This document shows positions 48,852 through 57,561 of a stretch of DNA of 64,000 bases, piece after piece; position 1 is the first letter of the stretch, and each line of letters starts with the position of its first letter. The notes under the pieces are model-generated. The model had not been told where the DNA came from. It made no database searches and saw only the letters and a list, made by a program, of their open reading frames with translations. The stretch lies in contig NZ_JACICF010000001.1 in assembly GCF_014195685.1 (NCBI RefSeq), positions 629,317 through 693,316 on the forward strand, in the 5' to 3' direction. A program made the position numbers and the translations under genes. Origin of the DNA: Sphingomicrobium lutaoense. GTDB lineage: Bacteria; Pseudomonadota; Alphaproteobacteria; Sphingomonadales; Sphingomonadaceae.

Positions 48852-51236
48852 ATGCGCCTAGCCACGAGCATGGCCGCGCTGGCACTGGCCGGTTGCGGTG
48901 CGCCACTGGCGACAACTCCCTTGGAGCCTGCCGGCGTGCAGGCCCGGGCGAGCGAGGATGCGCAGGTCGAGGCGCTGCTTTCGCGGATGAGCCTCGAGCG
49001 CAAGGTCGCGCAGCTCGTCATGCCCGATATCGGGTCGATCACCCCCGAGGATGTCGAACGTTATCGGTTCGGGGTGATCCTCAATGGCGGCAATTCGGGG
49101 CCGAACGGGAACGATCTTGCCCCGGCGCCCGAATGGCTGGCTCTTGCCGATGCCTATTGGGATGCCTCGACGCGGCCTCATGAAAATGGCGAGCCGGTCA
49201 TCCCCTCGATCTGGGCAACCGACGCGGTGCATGGCCATGCCAACGTGATGGGCGCGACCATCTTTCCCCATAATATCGGGCTGGGCGCGACCGGCGATGC
49301 CGACCTGGTGCGGCGGATCGGCGAGGTTACCGCGACCGAAATCGAGATCACCGGCATCGACTGGACCTTTGCCCCGACCATCGCGGTGGCGCGCGACGAT
49401 CGTTGGGGGCGGACCTATGAAAGCTATTCCGAGGATCCCGCCCGGGTCGCGGCGCTGGGTGCGGCGATGACGCTGGGGCTGCAGGGTCGCCGCGGCGTTC
49501 CCGACTATCTCGGCGAGGGGCGGGTGGTTGCCACCGCCAAGCATTTCTTCGGCGATGGCGGAACCGAGCAGGGGGTCGACCAGGGCGACGTGAATGGCGA
49601 CCTTGGCGAATTGAAGCGCATTCATGCCGCGCCTTATCCGTCGGTGATCGACGCCGGGGTCGAAAGCATCATGGCGAGCTTCAATTCGATCAACGGGAGC
49701 AAAATGCATGGCAATGCGACACTGCTCACCGATTATCTGCGCGGCGAACTCGGGTTCGATGGTCTCGTCGTGGGGGACTGGAACGGGCATGGGCAGGTGA
49801 AGGGCTGCACCAACAGCGACTGTCCGCAGGCGCTGATGGCGGGGCTCGATGTCTATATGGTGCCCGAGGATTGGAAAGCGCTGTACGAGACTTTGCTCGA
49901 ACAGGTGCGCGACGGGACCATCCCGATGGCGCGGGTCGATGAAGCGGCGGGCCGGGTGCTCCGGCTGAAACTGCGGGCAGGACTGCTGGGTGATGTGCGC
50001 CCGTCGGAACGCGCCAATGCGGGAGAATTTTCGCGCCTCGGGGCGCCTTCGCATCGCGCGGTCGCACGCGAAGCGGTGGCCAAGTCGATGGTGCTGTTGA
50101 AGAATGACGGGGTGTTGCCCCTCAAGGCCGGTGCCAGATTGCTGGTCGCGGGCGAGGCGGCGAATTCGATTGCGCGCCAGTCGGGCGGCTGGACGCTGAC
50201 ATGGCAGGGCGGTGGGGAATTGACCAACGGGCATTTCCCGGGCGCGACCTCCATCTATGACGGGATCGCCGCCGCGGCGAGCGAAGCGGGTGGATCGGCG
50301 CGGCTTTCCGAGAATGGCGAGTATGACGAGCGGCCCGATGCGGCGATCATCGTCTTTGGCGAGGAGCCCTATGCGGAGTTTGCGGGAGACCGGAAGGATC
50401 TGGTCTGGCGCGACGAGGAAGGGCTGGAATTGCTTCGCCGCTACCGCGCGGCGGGAATACCGACCGTCGCGCTGTTTCTTTCGGGGCGGCCGATGTGGGT
50501 CAATCGCGAACTCAATGCCGCCAATGCCTTTGTCGCGGCCTGGCTGCCCGGCAGCGAAGGCCAGGGAGTTGCCGACGGGCTGTTCGGGCGGACGCCGTTC
50601 AGCGGGCGGTTGAGCTTCAGCTGGCCCGGCGACTGCACGCGGCCCGTGGTCAATGAAGGAGCGGAAGGGACGCTCTTCCCGCTGGGCTATGGCCTCGAGG
50701 GAAGCGCCGAATGGAAGCCCTTGTCCGAGGATTGCGCATGGCTGGCTTCGGGCGATGGCGAGCGGATGCTGTTCGGGGCGGGGCGGCTTGGCGACGAAGT
50801 GAGCGCCACGGCAGGCGCGACCGCGCTGGCAGACCTCAAGGGCCGAGCGCAGGGCTTTGCCGCTTCGGGGCTCGATATCTCGGCGCAGGAGGATGGGAGG
50901 CTGCTTCGATGGACCGGGCCGCAGCGGCTTCGGATCCGTTGGCCCGAGGAAAGCGAGGGCGGCAGCGTGGTGATCCGCTACCTTGTCGGTCAGCGGCCCG
51001 AGGGAGCGGTGCGGATCGAGGCCGGGTGCGACGGGCCTGCCTGCAAGGCGAGCCGCGACATCGGCGCGGAGATGGCGCTGGCCGCCGGCAAGGGCGAGCG
51101 GGTGATGGTCATCACCGGCCAATGCCTGCCGATGGGAAGCGGCGATATCGCCATCAGCGCCGATGCGCCTTTCGAGATGAAGCTGGTTTCGGCGGTACGC
51201 AGCGACGCCCAGGCCGAGGCCGAATGCAGCTTCTAG
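48852..51236 (+). CDS. GH3-family beta-glucosidase lipoprotein
   Basis: 794 residues from ATG at 48852 with GGGGGGAG ten bases before. Lipobox LAGC near residue 16. GH3 marks: ATDAVHGHANVMGATIFPHNIGLGAT near 115, KHFFGDGGTEQGVDQGD near 220, and the nucleophile Asp in LVVGDWNGHGQV near 300. A second GH3 domain follows, then an extra C-terminal beta-rich part from about 620. It splits beta-glucosyl ends from oligosaccharides made by the GH16 enzyme. Controlled by the divergent LacI site. Confidence 0.92.
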   Translation: MRLATSMAALALAGCGAPLATTPLEPAGVQARASEDAQVEALLSRMSLERKVAQLVMPDIGSITPEDVERYRFGVILNGGNSGPNGNDLAPAPEWLALADAYWDASTRPHENGEPVIPSIWATDAVHGHANVMGATIFPHNIGLGATGDADLVRRIGEVTATEIEITGIDWTFAPTIAVARDDRWGRTYESYSEDPARVAALGAAMTLGLQGRRGVPDYLGEGRVVATAKHFFGDGGTEQGVDQGDVNGDLGELKRIHAAPYPSVIDAGVESIMASFNSINGSKMHGNATLLTDYLRGELGFDGLVVGDWNGHGQVKGCTNSDCPQALMAGLDVYMVPEDWKALYETLLEQVRDGTIPMARVDEAAGRVLRLKLRAGLLGDVRPSERANAGEFSRLGAPSHRAVAREAVAKSMVLLKNDGVLPLKAGARLLVAGEAANSIARQSGGWTLTWQGGGELTNGHFPGATSIYDGIAAAASEAGGSARLSENGEYDERPDAAIIVFGEEPYAEFAGDRKDLVWRDEEGLELLRRYRAAGIPTVALFLSGRPMWVNRELNAANAFVAAWLPGSEGQGVADGLFGRTPFSGRLSFSWPGDCTRPVVNEGAEGTLFPLGYGLEGSAEWKPLSEDCAWLASGDGERMLFGAGRLGDEVSATAGATALADLKGRAQGFAASGLDISAQEDGRLLRWTGPQRLRIRWPEESEGGSVVIRYLVGQRPEGAVRIEAGCDGPACKASRDIGAEMALAAGKGERVMVITGQCLPMGSGDIAISADAPFEMKLVSAVRSDAQAEAECSF

Positions 51237-51252
51237 GCAAGGTCCGCCTGCC

Positions 51253-51295
51253 TTGACATGCCGTGTCGGTGCCTTATCAAGCTAATACAGCTTGA
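51253..51295 (+). promoter_or_regulatory. Promoter and palindrome before the serine hydrolase
   Basis: TTGACA (51253-51258), 16 bases, TATCAA (51275-51280), then the perfect inverted repeat TCAAGCT-N5-AGCTTGA (51277-51295) overlapping the -10. The palindrome differs from the LacI sites, so another regulator is expected. Confidence 0.4.
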
Positions 51296-51310
51296 GCGAG
51301 GAGATTTGGC

Positions 51311-52957
51311 ATGAAGAGCGGCCTGACCCTGATCCTGACCATGGCACTGGGGGGAACGGCGCTGGCCGCGCCGCCCGATCTTGCGGTCAAGGTCGATGCC
51401 TATCTCGATCATGCCTTCGTCGCCGACGGGCCCGGCGTGGCGGCCAACATCGTCGATGATGGCAAGATCGTCTATCATGGCGCTCGGGGAATGGCGGATG
51501 TCGAGGAGGGCGTGCCGCTTCGGCCCGACAGCCGCTTCCGGCTGGGGTCGATCACCAAGCAGTTTGCTGCGGCGATGATGATGAAGCTCATCGAGGAAGG
51601 GCGCGTCTCGCTCGACGATCCCCTGAACCGATATGTCTCTGATTTTCCCAGGGGTGACTCGATCACCATCCGGCAGTTGCTCAATCACACTTCGGGCATC
51701 CGCAGCTATACCTCGATCGCCGAGCTGATGACCGAGGCGGCTGCCAATCGCGACCTCAGCACCGACGAAATGATCGCGCGCTTTCGCGACCTCGACCCCG
51801 ATTTCGAACCCGGGAGCCGCTTTGCCTACAACAATAGCGGCTATGTGCTGGTCGGTGCGGTGATCGAGGCGGTGACGGGCAAATCCTGGCACGAGGCGGT
51901 GCGCGAGGAATTGCTGTTGCCTCACGGGATCGAGGGCATCGTCTATATGGGTGCCGAGGATAGCGATCCCGAGTTGGTCGGGGGCTACAGCATCTTTGCC
52001 GACCAGGTCATTCGCGCTCAGAAGATCCACGGCAGCGTTCCCCATGCCGCCGGAGCCTTGAGCGGCGATGTGGAATCGGTGTGGCAATGGTATGCCGCAT
52101 TGTTCGGCAATGAGATTGTCGGCGAGGAGAGCCTTGCCGCGATGACGACGCCCACGAAGACCGGCGACGGCGAGGAAGTCCCCTACGGTTTCGGACTGGG
52201 GATGGGCGAAATCCTCGACCGGCGCGTGGTCGGGCATGGCGGGGGCATTTTCGGTTTCCAGGCCGACAGCAAATATCTTCCCGACGAGGACCTGTTCGTC
52301 GCGGTCTTTGCCAACAGTGACCAGTCGGCGGTGAGCCCGGGGGCGGTGACGGCGCGGCTGGTGCACCTGTCGCTGGGGCGCGAAGTTCCCCTGCTGGAGA
52401 AACAGGCTTTCGACGAGGAAGCGCTGTCGCCTTTCCTCGGTCGCTATCGCTTCGGCGAGGATTATCGCGATTTCTTCATCCGCGACGGCAAGCTGTTCAC
52501 GCGGCGCAAGGACAATGCCGAGGTCGAGGCATATGCGGCGGGCGACGGCACCTATTTCTACGGGCCGGGATCGATGACCTTTTTCCGCCTTGCCCATGCG
52601 GACGGCGAGCCAGTGATGCGCTTCCATTCGGGCGGAGCCGAGGAGCCGGACATCGGCACTCATGCGGGCGAGATCGTCGAGGAGGCCTGTATCGGTCTCA
52701 GCGAGGCGCAACGCGCCGCGATTGTCGGCGTCTATCGCTTTCCCTTTGGCGATCTCACCATCGCGGAAAGCGGAGCGGGCGGCGTGAGCGCGCAGCTCAG
52801 CGGCCAGCCGTCGATCGATCTCGATGCACGCAGCGCGACCGAACTGCTGGCGAGACGGGTGGGCGCGCGGCTGGTGTTCGAGGTGGAGGACGGGCAGGCC
52901 AAGGCCGTGACGCTCTACCAGGGCGGACAGGAAGCCACCGCGCCGCGAACCGACTGA
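51311..52957 (+). CDS. Serine hydrolase of the beta-lactamase/penicillin-binding class C family
   Basis: 548 residues. Signal peptide ends near TALAA. Catalytic marks: SITK (SxxK) near residue 80, YNNSGY (YxN) near 174, and HGGGIFGF near 310. A long C-terminal part (about 370-548) has beta repeats like those of class C esterases and D-peptidases. The reaction (peptidase, esterase or lactamase) cannot be told from motifs. Ribosome site GCGAGGAGA lies before the ATG. Position after GH3 suggests envelope or glycan-linked work but that is weak. Confidence 0.88.
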   Translation: MKSGLTLILTMALGGTALAAPPDLAVKVDAYLDHAFVADGPGVAANIVDDGKIVYHGARGMADVEEGVPLRPDSRFRLGSITKQFAAAMMMKLIEEGRVSLDDPLNRYVSDFPRGDSITIRQLLNHTSGIRSYTSIAELMTEAAANRDLSTDEMIARFRDLDPDFEPGSRFAYNNSGYVLVGAVIEAVTGKSWHEAVREELLLPHGIEGIVYMGAEDSDPELVGGYSIFADQVIRAQKIHGSVPHAAGALSGDVESVWQWYAALFGNEIVGEESLAAMTTPTKTGDGEEVPYGFGLGMGEILDRRVVGHGGGIFGFQADSKYLPDEDLFVAVFANSDQSAVSPGAVTARLVHLSLGREVPLLEKQAFDEEALSPFLGRYRFGEDYRDFFIRDGKLFTRRKDNAEVEAYAAGDGTYFYGPGSMTFFRLAHADGEPVMRFHSGGAEEPDIGTHAGEIVEEACIGLSEAQRAAIVGVYRFPFGDLTIAESGAGGVSAQLSGQPSIDLDARSATELLARRVGARLVFEVEDGQAKAVTLYQGGQEATAPRTD

Positions 52958-53258
52958 CGAGGATCGGAAATACAGGGCATGAAAAAAGCCCGGGCAGTGG
53001 AGGTGCCCGGGCTTCTCTTGCGTGACGATTGCTCGTCAGCCCCCAGTTGCTGCCAAGGAAAGAGCAAAGCAGCGAGACGAACGCTAGGGGGCAATTTGCC
53101 ATCTTGTCACCCCTTTTGACGGTAGCCATGCCCAATTGCCGCAATGCTGTTGCGATTCCGCCACGCTGGTGAGAGGGCCAGAGAGAGGGTTTGCCTTGCC
53201 GGACGCCTCGCCCTAGGGCAGAGCCTTCGCATTCGCAGCAAATTCGTGGAGCCCCTTC
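52958..53258. other. 301-base gap with a strong hairpin, no gene seen
   Basis: This is the longest gene-free stretch. It contains the hairpin at 52986-53014 and otherwise no recognised promoter, RNA or coding frame. A TTGACG at 53116-53121 could be a -35 for proS but no matching -10 was found. Confidence 0.5.
52986..53014. terminator. Strong hairpin, T-run on the minus-strand side
   Basis: AAGCCCGGGCA pairs with TGCCCGGGCTT around a seven-base loop. On the plus strand it is followed by TCTCTT; on the minus strand by TTTTC, so it ends minus-strand transcription at least as well as the plus-strand hydrolase transcript. Confidence 0.75.
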
Positions 53259-54581
53259 GTGCGCCTTTCCCAGTCTTTCCTTCCGGTTCTGAAGGAATCG
53301 CCTTCCGACGCCCAGATCGCCAGCCACAAGCTGATGTTGCAGGCCGGACTGGTCCGTCAGACCGCCGCCGGCATCTATGCCTGGCTGCCGCTTGGCTGGC
53401 GCGTGTTGCAGAAGGTCGAGCAGATCGTCCGCGAGGAACAGGACCGCGCCGGGGCGCAGGAAATGCTGATGCCCACCATCCAGCCCGCCGACCTGTGGCG
53501 CGAGAGCGGGCGCTATGATGCCTATGGACCCGAGATGCTGCGCATCAAGGACCGGCACGACCGCGAGATGTTGTATGGTCCGACCAACGAGGACATGATC
53601 ACCGCGCTGTTTCGCGACGATGTCAAAAGCTATCGCGACCTGCCGCGTATGCTCTACCATATCCAGTGGAAGTTCCGCGACGAGGTGCGGCCCCGTTTCG
53701 GGGTGATGCGCGGGCGCGAATTCCTGATGAAGGACGCCTATAGCTTCGATCTCGACGAGGCGGGCGGGCAGCGCAGCTATTATCGCCAGCTGCTGGCCTA
53801 TCTGCGCACTTTCCGCCGGATGGGTATCAAGGCGGTGCCGATGCAGGCCGACAGCGGGCCGATCGGCGGCAAATTGAGCCATGAATTCATCATCCTTGCC
53901 CCCAATGGCGAGAGCGAGGTTTTCTACGATGCCGCCGTCGAGTCCATCGATCTCGACCGGCCCGGCCTTTCCTATGACGATGATGCGGGGCTCGCGGCCC
54001 TGTTCAACGAAGTCACCGGCTCCTACGCCGCGACCGACGAGACGCATGACCCCGCGCGCTGGGCGATGGTCGACGACAAGGCCAAGCGCACCGGGCGCGG
54101 CATCGAGGTCGGCCATATCTTCTATTTCGGCGACCGTTATTCGAAGGCGATGGGCCTCAAGGTGTCGGGTCGCGATGGCGACATGGTGACGCCGATGATG
54201 GGTAGCTATGGCGTGGGGGTCTCGCGCCTCGTCGGGGCGATCATCGAGGCGAGCCATGACGACAATGGCATCATCTGGCCCGAAGCGGTCGCGCCCTGGA
54301 AAGTCGGAATCGTCACCATGCGCGCCGATGACGAGGCCACCGTGGCGGCGGCCGCGGACCTTTACCAAAAGCTCGGCGCGGCGGGTGTCGAGACGCTTTA
54401 TGACGACCGCGACGAGCGCGGCGGCGTGAAGCTCGGCGGGATGGACCTGATGGGCCTGCCCTGGCAGATCATCATCGGCCCGCGCGGGCTGAAGGATGGC
54501 GTCGTCGAAGTCAAAAACCGCGCCAGCGGCGAACGGGAGGAATTGACGCCCGAAGCTGCGCTGGCCAAGCTGACTTCATGA
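53259..54581 (+). CDS. proS: Prolyl-tRNA synthetase
   Basis: 440 residues from a GTG start, giving the normal alphaproteobacterial [13 protein letters not shown]. Class II synthetase with motif 2-type [24 protein letters not shown] near residue 140 and motif 3 [14 protein letters not shown] near 310. It is the short form without the editing insertion of the longer bacterial enzyme. It charges tRNA-Pro in the cytoplasm. The stop overlaps the next ATG (ATGA). Confidence 0.95.
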   Translation: MRLSQSFLPVLKESPSDAQIASHKLMLQAGLVRQTAAGIYAWLPLGWRVLQKVEQIVREEQDRAGAQEMLMPTIQPADLWRESGRYDAYGPEMLRIKDRHDREMLYGPTNEDMITALFRDDVKSYRDLPRMLYHIQWKFRDEVRPRFGVMRGREFLMKDAYSFDLDEAGGQRSYYRQLLAYLRTFRRMGIKAVPMQADSGPIGGKLSHEFIILAPNGESEVFYDAAVESIDLDRPGLSYDDDAGLAALFNEVTGSYAATDETHDPARWAMVDDKAKRTGRGIEVGHIFYFGDRYSKAMGLKVSGRDGDMVTPMMGSYGVGVSRLVGAIIEASHDDNGIIWPEAVAPWKVGIVTMRADDEATVAAAADLYQKLGAAGVETLYDDRDERGGVKLGGMDLMGLPWQIIIGPRGLKDGVVEVKNRASGEREELTPEAALAKLTS

Positions 54582-55828
54582 TCCTCAATCGCCACGAGCG
54601 CATGATCGCTCGGCGCTATCTCCTTCCGCACAAGGGGGAAGGCTTCATCTTTGTCGTCGCCGGTTTCTCGGTCGGCGCGGTCGCGCTTGGCGTTGCCGCG
54701 CTGATTGCCGTGATGAGCGTGATGAACGGTTTCCGGGCCGACCTTTTCGACCGGATCGTGGGCCTGAACGGCCATGCCATCGTGCAGGGCTATGACGGGC
54801 GCCTGTCCAACTGGGAGGAAATCGCCGAGGAAGCGCTGGCATTGCCTGGCGTGACCGCCGCGCAACCGCTCATCGAGCAACCGCTGATGGCCTCGGCCAA
54901 CGGGCGTGTCGAAGGCATCCTCCTTCGCGGGGTCGAGGTCGAGGATATCCGCGGCAATCCGATGATCGCCGACAATGTCACCACGGGCGACCTCCAGCAA
55001 GTCGTGCCCGGAAGCGACAATGTCGCCATCGGGGCGCGGCTCGCCGATGCGCTGGGCGCCTATCCCGGCAGCGAGATCTCGCTGATCAGTCCCGAAGGGC
55101 GTTCGACTCCGGTGGGCACGGTGCCGCGCATCGTTACCTATCGCGTGGCGGCGATCTTCGAGGTCGGGGTCTATGACTATGACAATGCCTTTGTCGTCAT
55201 GCCGATGGAGGATGCGCAGACGCTACTGATGCTCGGCGACGATGTGGCGATGGTCGAACTGGAAGTTGCCGACCCCGACAAGGTAGGCGAGATTCTCGCG
55301 CCGCTGCGTCCCCGTGTGCAGAACTATGGCGTGATCGTCGATTGGCGGCAGATGAACAGCGCGCTGTTCGAGGCGCTCGAGGTCGAGCGGGTGGTGATGT
55401 TCATCGTCCTGTCGATCATCATTCTCGTCGCCGCGTTCAACATCGCTTCCTCGTTGATCATGCTGGTGCGCGCCAAGCGGCGCGACATCGCGATCCTGCG
55501 CACCATGGGGGCGAGCCGTTCGGGGATGGGCCGCATCTTCATGACCGTGGGCCTGTCGATCGGTTTCGTGGGCATTTTGATCGGATCGCTGCTGGCGACG
55601 CTGTTCCTCATTTTCCGCCAGTCGGTGGTCGATGGCATCCAGGCGCTGTCAGGGCAGGAATTGTGGGATCCCTCGGTGCGCTTCCTCACCGAATTGCCGG
55701 CGCGCACCGATCCGTTGGAAGTGGTAGCGATCATCGCGACGACGCTCATCATGGTTTTCTTCTTCACCCTGTTCCCGGCGCGCAAGGCTGCGTCGACCGA
55801 TCCCGTCGAGGTGCTTCGCTATGAGTGA
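54578..55828 (+). CDS. lolC: Lipoprotein-release ABC permease LolC/LolE
   Basis: 416 residues, an N-terminal helix near 25-45 after [15 protein letters not shown], a large periplasmic domain, then three helices (around 270-300, 315-345, 375-405), the MacB/LolC layout. It works with LolD to extract lipoproteins from the inner membrane for LolA. Only one such permease is here, so it may form a homodimer (LolF type). ATGA couples it to proS, and lolD overlaps by eight bases. Confidence 0.92.
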   Translation: MILNRHERMIARRYLLPHKGEGFIFVVAGFSVGAVALGVAALIAVMSVMNGFRADLFDRIVGLNGHAIVQGYDGRLSNWEEIAEEALALPGVTAAQPLIEQPLMASANGRVEGILLRGVEVEDIRGNPMIADNVTTGDLQQVVPGSDNVAIGARLADALGAYPGSEISLISPEGRSTPVGTVPRIVTYRVAAIFEVGVYDYDNAFVVMPMEDAQTLLMLGDDVAMVELEVADPDKVGEILAPLRPRVQNYGVIVDWRQMNSALFEALEVERVVMFIVLSIIILVAAFNIASSLIMLVRAKRRDIAILRTMGASRSGMGRIFMTVGLSIGFVGILIGSLLATLFLIFRQSVVDGIQALSGQELWDPSVRFLTELPARTDPLEVVAIIATTLIMVFFFTLFPARKAASTDPVEVLRYE

Positions 55829-56495
55829 GCCGGTCATTGCCGTCCAAGGACTGAAGCGCAGCTTCACCCAGGGCGAGGTGACGATCCATGTGCTGCGCGG
55901 CGTGGACATGACGATCGCGCCGGGCGAGATCGTTGCGCTGTTGGGGCCTTCGGGGGCGGGCAAATCGACGCTGTTGCAGGCAATCGGCCTTCTCGAAGGA
56001 GGGTTCGAGGGGTCGATCCGCATCGGCGGGCGCGAAGCCGCCAGGCTGTCGGCCGACGAGCGGACCGAATTGCGGCGCGATACCCTGGGTTTCGTCTATC
56101 AGTTCCACCATCTGCTTCCCGATTTCGATGCGCGCGAGAATGTCGTGCTGCCGCAGTTGATCAGCGGCGCATCGCGCGAGGAAGCCGATGCGCGCGCCGA
56201 CGAATTACTGTCGCGGCTCGGACTTGGCGACCGGCTCGACCATCGACCGTCCAAGCTGTCGGGCGGCGAGCAGCAGCGGGTCGCGGTGGCGCGCGCTCTG
56301 GCCAACAAACCGCCCCTGGTGCTTGCTGACGAGCCGACCGGAAATCTCGACGAGGCCACGGCGGACCGTGTGTTCGCGGCTTTCCTCGACCTCGTACGGG
56401 CCGAAGGGTCCGCGGCGCTGGTTGCGACGCATAACGAGCGGCTCGCGGCGAAAATGGACCGGGTCGTGCGACTGAAGGATGGGCATCTGTCATGA
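55821..56495 (+). CDS. lolD: Lipoprotein-release ABC ATPase LolD
   Basis: 224 residues, typical ABC ATPase size. Walker A is [10 protein letters not shown] near residue 40, the signature [15 protein letters not shown] near 145 and Walker [13 protein letters not shown] near 165. It powers lipoprotein extraction with the LolC/E permease upstream. The start overlaps lolC/E; the stop overlaps the glutathione peroxidase start by four bases. Confidence 0.94.
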   Translation: MSEPVIAVQGLKRSFTQGEVTIHVLRGVDMTIAPGEIVALLGPSGAGKSTLLQAIGLLEGGFEGSIRIGGREAARLSADERTELRRDTLGFVYQFHHLLPDFDARENVVLPQLISGASREEADARADELLSRLGLGDRLDHRPSKLSGGEQQRVAVARALANKPPLVLADEPTGNLDEATADRVFAAFLDLVRAEGSAALVATHNERLAAKMDRVVRLKDGHLS

Positions 56496-56971
56496 GCGAA
56501 ATTTACTCTCTTCCCGTCGAAAGGCCCGGGGAGGGAGTGGGGACGCTCGAACCCTATCGGGGCCAGGTGCTGCTGATCGTCAACACCGCGTCGCAATGCG
56601 GTTTTACCCCTCAATATGAGGGGCTGGAGAAGTTGCAGCGCGACTATGGGGAGCGGGGTTTCTCGGTGCTCGCTTTTCCCTGCAACCAGTTCGGGCAGCA
56701 GGAGCCGGGATCGGACGCCGAAATCGCCCAGTTCTGCGAAACGGGGTTCGGGACGAGCTTTCCGATCTTTTCCAAGGTGGACGTCAACGGGGAGGGGGCT
56801 GCGCCGCTGTTCCGGCATCTCAAGCGCGAAGCGCCGGGCGTGCTCGGGACGCAGCGGATCAAGTGGAATTTCACCAAGTTTCTCGTCGATCGCGAGGGAC
56901 GGGTGGTCGATCGGTTCGCGCCGCAGACCACGCCCGATGCTATAGCGAAGAAGATCGAGGCGCTTCTGTAA
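56492..56971 (+). CDS. Glutathione peroxidase (thioredoxin-type likely)
   Basis: 159 residues, start overlapping the lolD stop. Catalytic Cys36 in [24 protein letters not shown] near residue 64 and WNFTKFLVD near 127 complete the Cys-Gln-Trp-Asn site. Cys replaces selenocysteine, usual in bacteria. It reduces peroxides, probably with thioredoxin. No signal peptide, so cytoplasmic. Confidence 0.94.
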   Translation: MSEIYSLPVERPGEGVGTLEPYRGQVLLIVNTASQCGFTPQYEGLEKLQRDYGERGFSVLAFPCNQFGQQEPGSDAEIAQFCETGFGTSFPIFSKVDVNGEGAAPLFRHLKREAPGVLGTQRIKWNFTKFLVDREGRVVDRFAPQTTPDAIAKKIEALL

Positions 56972-57003
56972 GGAAAGCGCGAGACAGACAAGAGGGGGAA
57001 GAG

Positions 57004-57495
57004 ATGGTTCCGTTCATGATGCTCCTGGCCGCGCAGGCCGCACCGGCAGCCTGTACGAGCGAGGCCCATGACGCCTTCGATTTCTGGGTCGGCGACTGGT
57101 CGGTAAGCGTGGCATCGAGCCGCCAGACGGTGGCGAAGAGCCGGATCGAGAAGCTCTACAACGGCTGCGCGGTGCGCGAGAATTGGATGCCCGCCAATGG
57201 CAATGAAGGCGGCAGCCTCAACAGCCTGGGTTCGGATGGCCGCTGGCACCAGCGCTGGGTCGGCTCGTCGGGCGAGACGGTCGACTTTACCGGCGGTCTC
57301 AATGACAAAGGCGAGATGGTCCTGACCGGTTGGTGGGCCGGCTATGCCGGGCCCGGCAACGACCGGCTTGTCCGGATGACCTATACCAAGAGGGACGATG
57401 GATCGGTGCGGCAGCATGGCGAAATCTCGACCGATCATGGCACCAGCTGGAGCACCGGTTTCGACTTCGTCTATTCGCCCGCCGAGGCCGAATAG
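57004..57495 (+). CDS. Small secreted protein, DUF1579-like
   Basis: 163 residues from ATG at 57004, chosen for GGGGGAAGAG just upstream. A short N-terminal hydrophobic stretch ending AAPAA suggests export. FDFWVGDWSV near residue 23 and a sequence of beta strands with paired Trp (RWHQRW, TGWWAGY) look like DUF1579-type beta-barrel proteins. Function unknown. It is separated from dnaE by a hairpin. Confidence 0.65.
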   Translation: MVPFMMLLAAQAAPAACTSEAHDAFDFWVGDWSVSVASSRQTVAKSRIEKLYNGCAVRENWMPANGNEGGSLNSLGSDGRWHQRWVGSSGETVDFTGGLNDKGEMVLTGWWAGYAGPGNDRLVRMTYTKRDDGSVRQHGEISTDHGTSWSTGFDFVYSPAEAE

Positions 57496-57510
57496 AAATT
57501 AGTTGGGGAT

Positions 57511-57530
57511 AAGGGAGCGAGGCTCCTTTT
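57511..57530 (+). terminator. Short hairpin terminator before dnaE
   Basis: AAGGGAGC pairs with GCTCCTTT (one G-U) around GAG, followed by T. It lies 15 bases after the previous stop and is weak but well placed. Confidence 0.45.
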
Positions 57531-57561
57531 CAGCGGGGCCAAGGGGCGTCATAGTGCCCTC

